Shown here: in pieces, positions 6,786 through 8,077 of the stretch | Position numbering within the stretch: position 1 is the stretch's first letter | How the letters are laid out: every line of letters begins with the position of its first letter | Source: an uncultured Ruminococcus sp. | GTDB lineage: Bacteria; Bacillota; Clostridia; Oscillospirales; Ruminococcaceae | Direction: 5' to 3' | NCBI GenBank assembly: GCA_945876155.1 | Contig: CAMCMW010000053.1 | Span: 1-8,077, forward strand | DNA length: 8,077 nt | The notes under the pieces: model-generated | Database searches by the model: none | The model's input: the letters and a program-made list of their open reading frames with translations, nothing else | Told to the model about the DNA's origin: nothing | Made by a program: the position numbers and the translations under genes

Positions 6786-7472
6786 TTACTTTTTAATCCT
6801 TTCCATAATGAGAGTGACCTGACTTCCAACAGTCTGACACATATCAATATTCATACTGATATAGTGTTTGAAAATTTTTTCACGTAATACTTTTAACTGC
6901 TGCTCATAAGAACACAAATATGCTGTCAGTTCTTCACCTTTCAGCTTATCTATTGCCGAATCATTCCGATTCCGGGCATTTATTCTTCGGTAAGATTCTT
7001 CTGTATTGCAATCACAGTGGACAAGCATTATGCTGTTATTCAGTGCAGCCAGCTGTTCTGTCACCGCCTCCAATGCCGGTAAACTGACATTTTTTTCTGT
7101 ACAGACAGATGCAAGCGACTGCAAAATACCTTCGTCTGTCAACAGATAAGAACCTTTGAATTTTCTGTATGAATGAAACAGATATACCATGTACATTATT
7201 GAAATTGTATCCTCATAAAAAGAAGATGTACCATACCGGGCAGCAGACGGATTTGAAAATAGCCGTCTGCATTTCCGGTAAAAGCCAAAATTTTTCGGAA
7301 GAAACTGTATAAAAAAACGGCTTATGATCAGCAATAATTTAGAAAAACCTGACAGGTTTTTTCCACGAAATTCAGCAACACCAATAACTGTTATATCTTT
7401 ATTTTCAGCCGCAATTTCCTGTTTGACTGTAGTCTTTCCACATCCCGGAAGACCATTTAATTCGAGTATCAT
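6786..7472 (-). CDS. P-loop nucleoside/nucleotide-kinase-like protein
   Basis: This 228-residue protein carries an N-terminal Walker A motif, GLPGCGKTT (7-15), right after the first strand, as in small-molecule and nucleotide kinases. LLTDEGI (110-116) occupies the position of the Asp-Glu/Asp-Arg substrate motif that follows the second core strand in thymidylate-kinase-like folds. A strand, IMLVHCDC (148-155), is followed by a basic lid-like segment, YRRINARNRN (161-170), and a helical stretch at about 181-200. It has no signal peptide; a hydrophobic patch at 46-58 is too short and interrupted to call a membrane anchor. I do not recognise a specific family. The fold suggests ATP-dependent phosphorylation, and the place between glycosyltransferase genes suggests a substrate tied to glycan assembly, but that is inference. 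ATG at 7472 has AAAGGA 7 nt upstream, inside the last codons of the GT4 gene. Confidence 0.75.
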   Translation of the reverse strand: MILELNGLPGCGKTTVKQEIAAENKDITVIGVAEFRGKNLSGFSKLLLIISRFFIQFLPKNFGFYRKCRRLFSNPSAARYGTSSFYEDTISIMYMVYLFHSYRKFKGSYLLTDEGILQSLASVCTEKNVSLPALEAVTEQLAALNNSIMLVHCDCNTEESYRRINARNRNDSAIDKLKGEELTAYLCSYEQQLKVLREKIFKHYISMNIDMCQTVGSQVTLIMERIKK

Positions 7473-7476
7473 GGGA

Positions 7477-8077
7477 TTATCCTTTCATAAGCTGATATAT
7501 TTCATGCACAAATGTTTCCCATGTTTTTGGTGCAGGCACAGATCTGATATTCTGTTTCATCTGCTGAATCTTTTCATGAGTTAAAGACATGATTGCTTCT
7601 TTCAGAGCATATTTTGAATTTGGTTCAATTACAATTCCACCATTGCCAACAATATCACTGGCACCCACATTTTTACTTACAATCACTGGTACAGCATAAC
7701 TAACAGCTTCAAGAACTGTAAAACCAAATGTTTCGTACCATATACTTGGAGCAAGCAATACATCTGTTTCTTCAAAAATAGATTTCAGTTCATCTCTCTG
7801 AAATCCATCAGAATAAACTTTCATATAGGCTGAAGGTGAAGGTACATCACAATATAAATGAAGCTCAAAATTCCGTACCCCTTGTTCCCATAAATCATCC
7901 AGCACGTCCCGGATAAGATTAAACCCCTTAAAAGCTTTCGGGGGAGAAAGATATGTCAGACGCAGATTATCATACGGGCGCTGTTCCAGTGACCTGTTAT
8001 CTGAAATTTCTTTGTTGGAAATTGTGATAACTTCTCCCTGAACAGGAGTCATATACTTCATATATACATTCCGGGAA
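7477..8077 (-). CDS. GT4 family glycosyltransferase, C-terminal part (5' end beyond window)
   Basis: The frame is open to the right edge, giving 199 residues that correspond to the C-terminal, donor-binding half of a GT-B glycosyltransferase (glycosyl transferases group 1). Residues counted from the first full codon show LRLTYLSPPKAFKGF (38-52), with the Lys expected to contact the donor phosphate, and the EX7E-type motif YETFGFTVLEA (114-124, Glu 115 and 123), followed by PVIVSKNVGASDIVGNGGIVI in pieces (130-150). A Met 5 codons inside the edge is the first ATG in view, but the N-terminal acceptor domain is missing there, so the real start is upstream of the window. The protein ends QLMKG-stop, 4 nt before the kinase-like gene, and its last codons carry that gene's Shine-Dalgarno. 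It probably adds an early sugar of the repeat unit; donor and acceptor cannot be read from the sequence. Confidence 0.87.
   Translation of the reverse strand, partial: SRNVYMKYMTPVQGEVITISNKEISDNRSLEQRPYDNLRLTYLSPPKAFKGFNLIRDVLDDLWEQGVRNFELHLYCDVPSPSAYMKVYSDGFQRDELKSIFEETDVLLAPSIWYETFGFTVLEAVSYAVPVIVSKNVGASDIVGNGGIVIEPNSKYALKEAIMSLTHEKIQQMKQNIRSVPAPKTWETFVHEIYQLMKG

Noticed and set aside
1..8077. CRISPR array, tRNA/rRNA, phage or toxin-antitoxin genes, riboswitch
   Set aside because: No regularly spaced repeats, no tRNA-like cloverleaf or rRNA segment, and no non-coding stretch beyond 102 nt that could hold a riboswitch was seen on either strand.

Overview
The window is a single tightly packed cell-surface polysaccharide (capsule or exopolysaccharide) gene cluster. 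All eight genes lie on the minus strand, so transcription runs from position 8077 towards position 1. The DNA is AT-rich, most starts have purine-rich Shine-Dalgarno sites (GGAGG, AAAGGA, AGGAAAGG), and genes are 1-31 nt apart or overlap, except for one 102-nt gap. This suits a low-GC Gram-positive anaerobe such as a gut Clostridia/Ruminococcus-type bacterium. That placement is an inference from style and gene families; no marker gene is present to fix the taxon.

In transcription order the genes are: the C-terminal part of a GT4 (GT-B fold) glycosyltransferase cut by the right window edge (8077-7477); a small P-loop kinase-like protein (7472-6786); two GT2 glycosyltransferases (6784-5900 and 5907-4972); a gap of 102 nt; a multi-pass Wzy-type polymerase (4869-3562); a WbsX-family protein with a GH99-like EWxE motif (3543-2383); a polysaccharide pyruvyltransferase-family protein (2351-1179); and a thiamine-diphosphate enzyme resembling MenD, cut by the left edge (1176-1). 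Two start codons were moved from the longest open frame on ribosome-binding-site and overlap grounds: the pyruvyltransferase to 2351 and the first GT2 to 6784.

A coherent reading is a Wzx/Wzy-type pathway. The GT4 and two GT2 enzymes build a repeat unit on a lipid carrier at the inner face of the membrane, the Wzy protein polymerises flipped units outside, and the WbsX, pyruvyltransferase and MenD-like proteins modify the glycan or make an unusual precursor. The flippase, the priming transferase, the sugar-nucleotide genes and the chain-length regulator are not in the window and would be expected in the flanks.

The most unusual element is the MenD-like gene, which follows the pyruvyltransferase by 2 nt. 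It keeps the PYR-domain catalytic Glu and several MenD substrate-site residues but differs at others. It has no menaquinone neighbours in view, so a role in glycan decoration with a carbon unit from a 2-oxo acid is a reasonable hypothesis. The P-loop kinase-like protein embedded among the glycosyltransferases is the second item worth attention.
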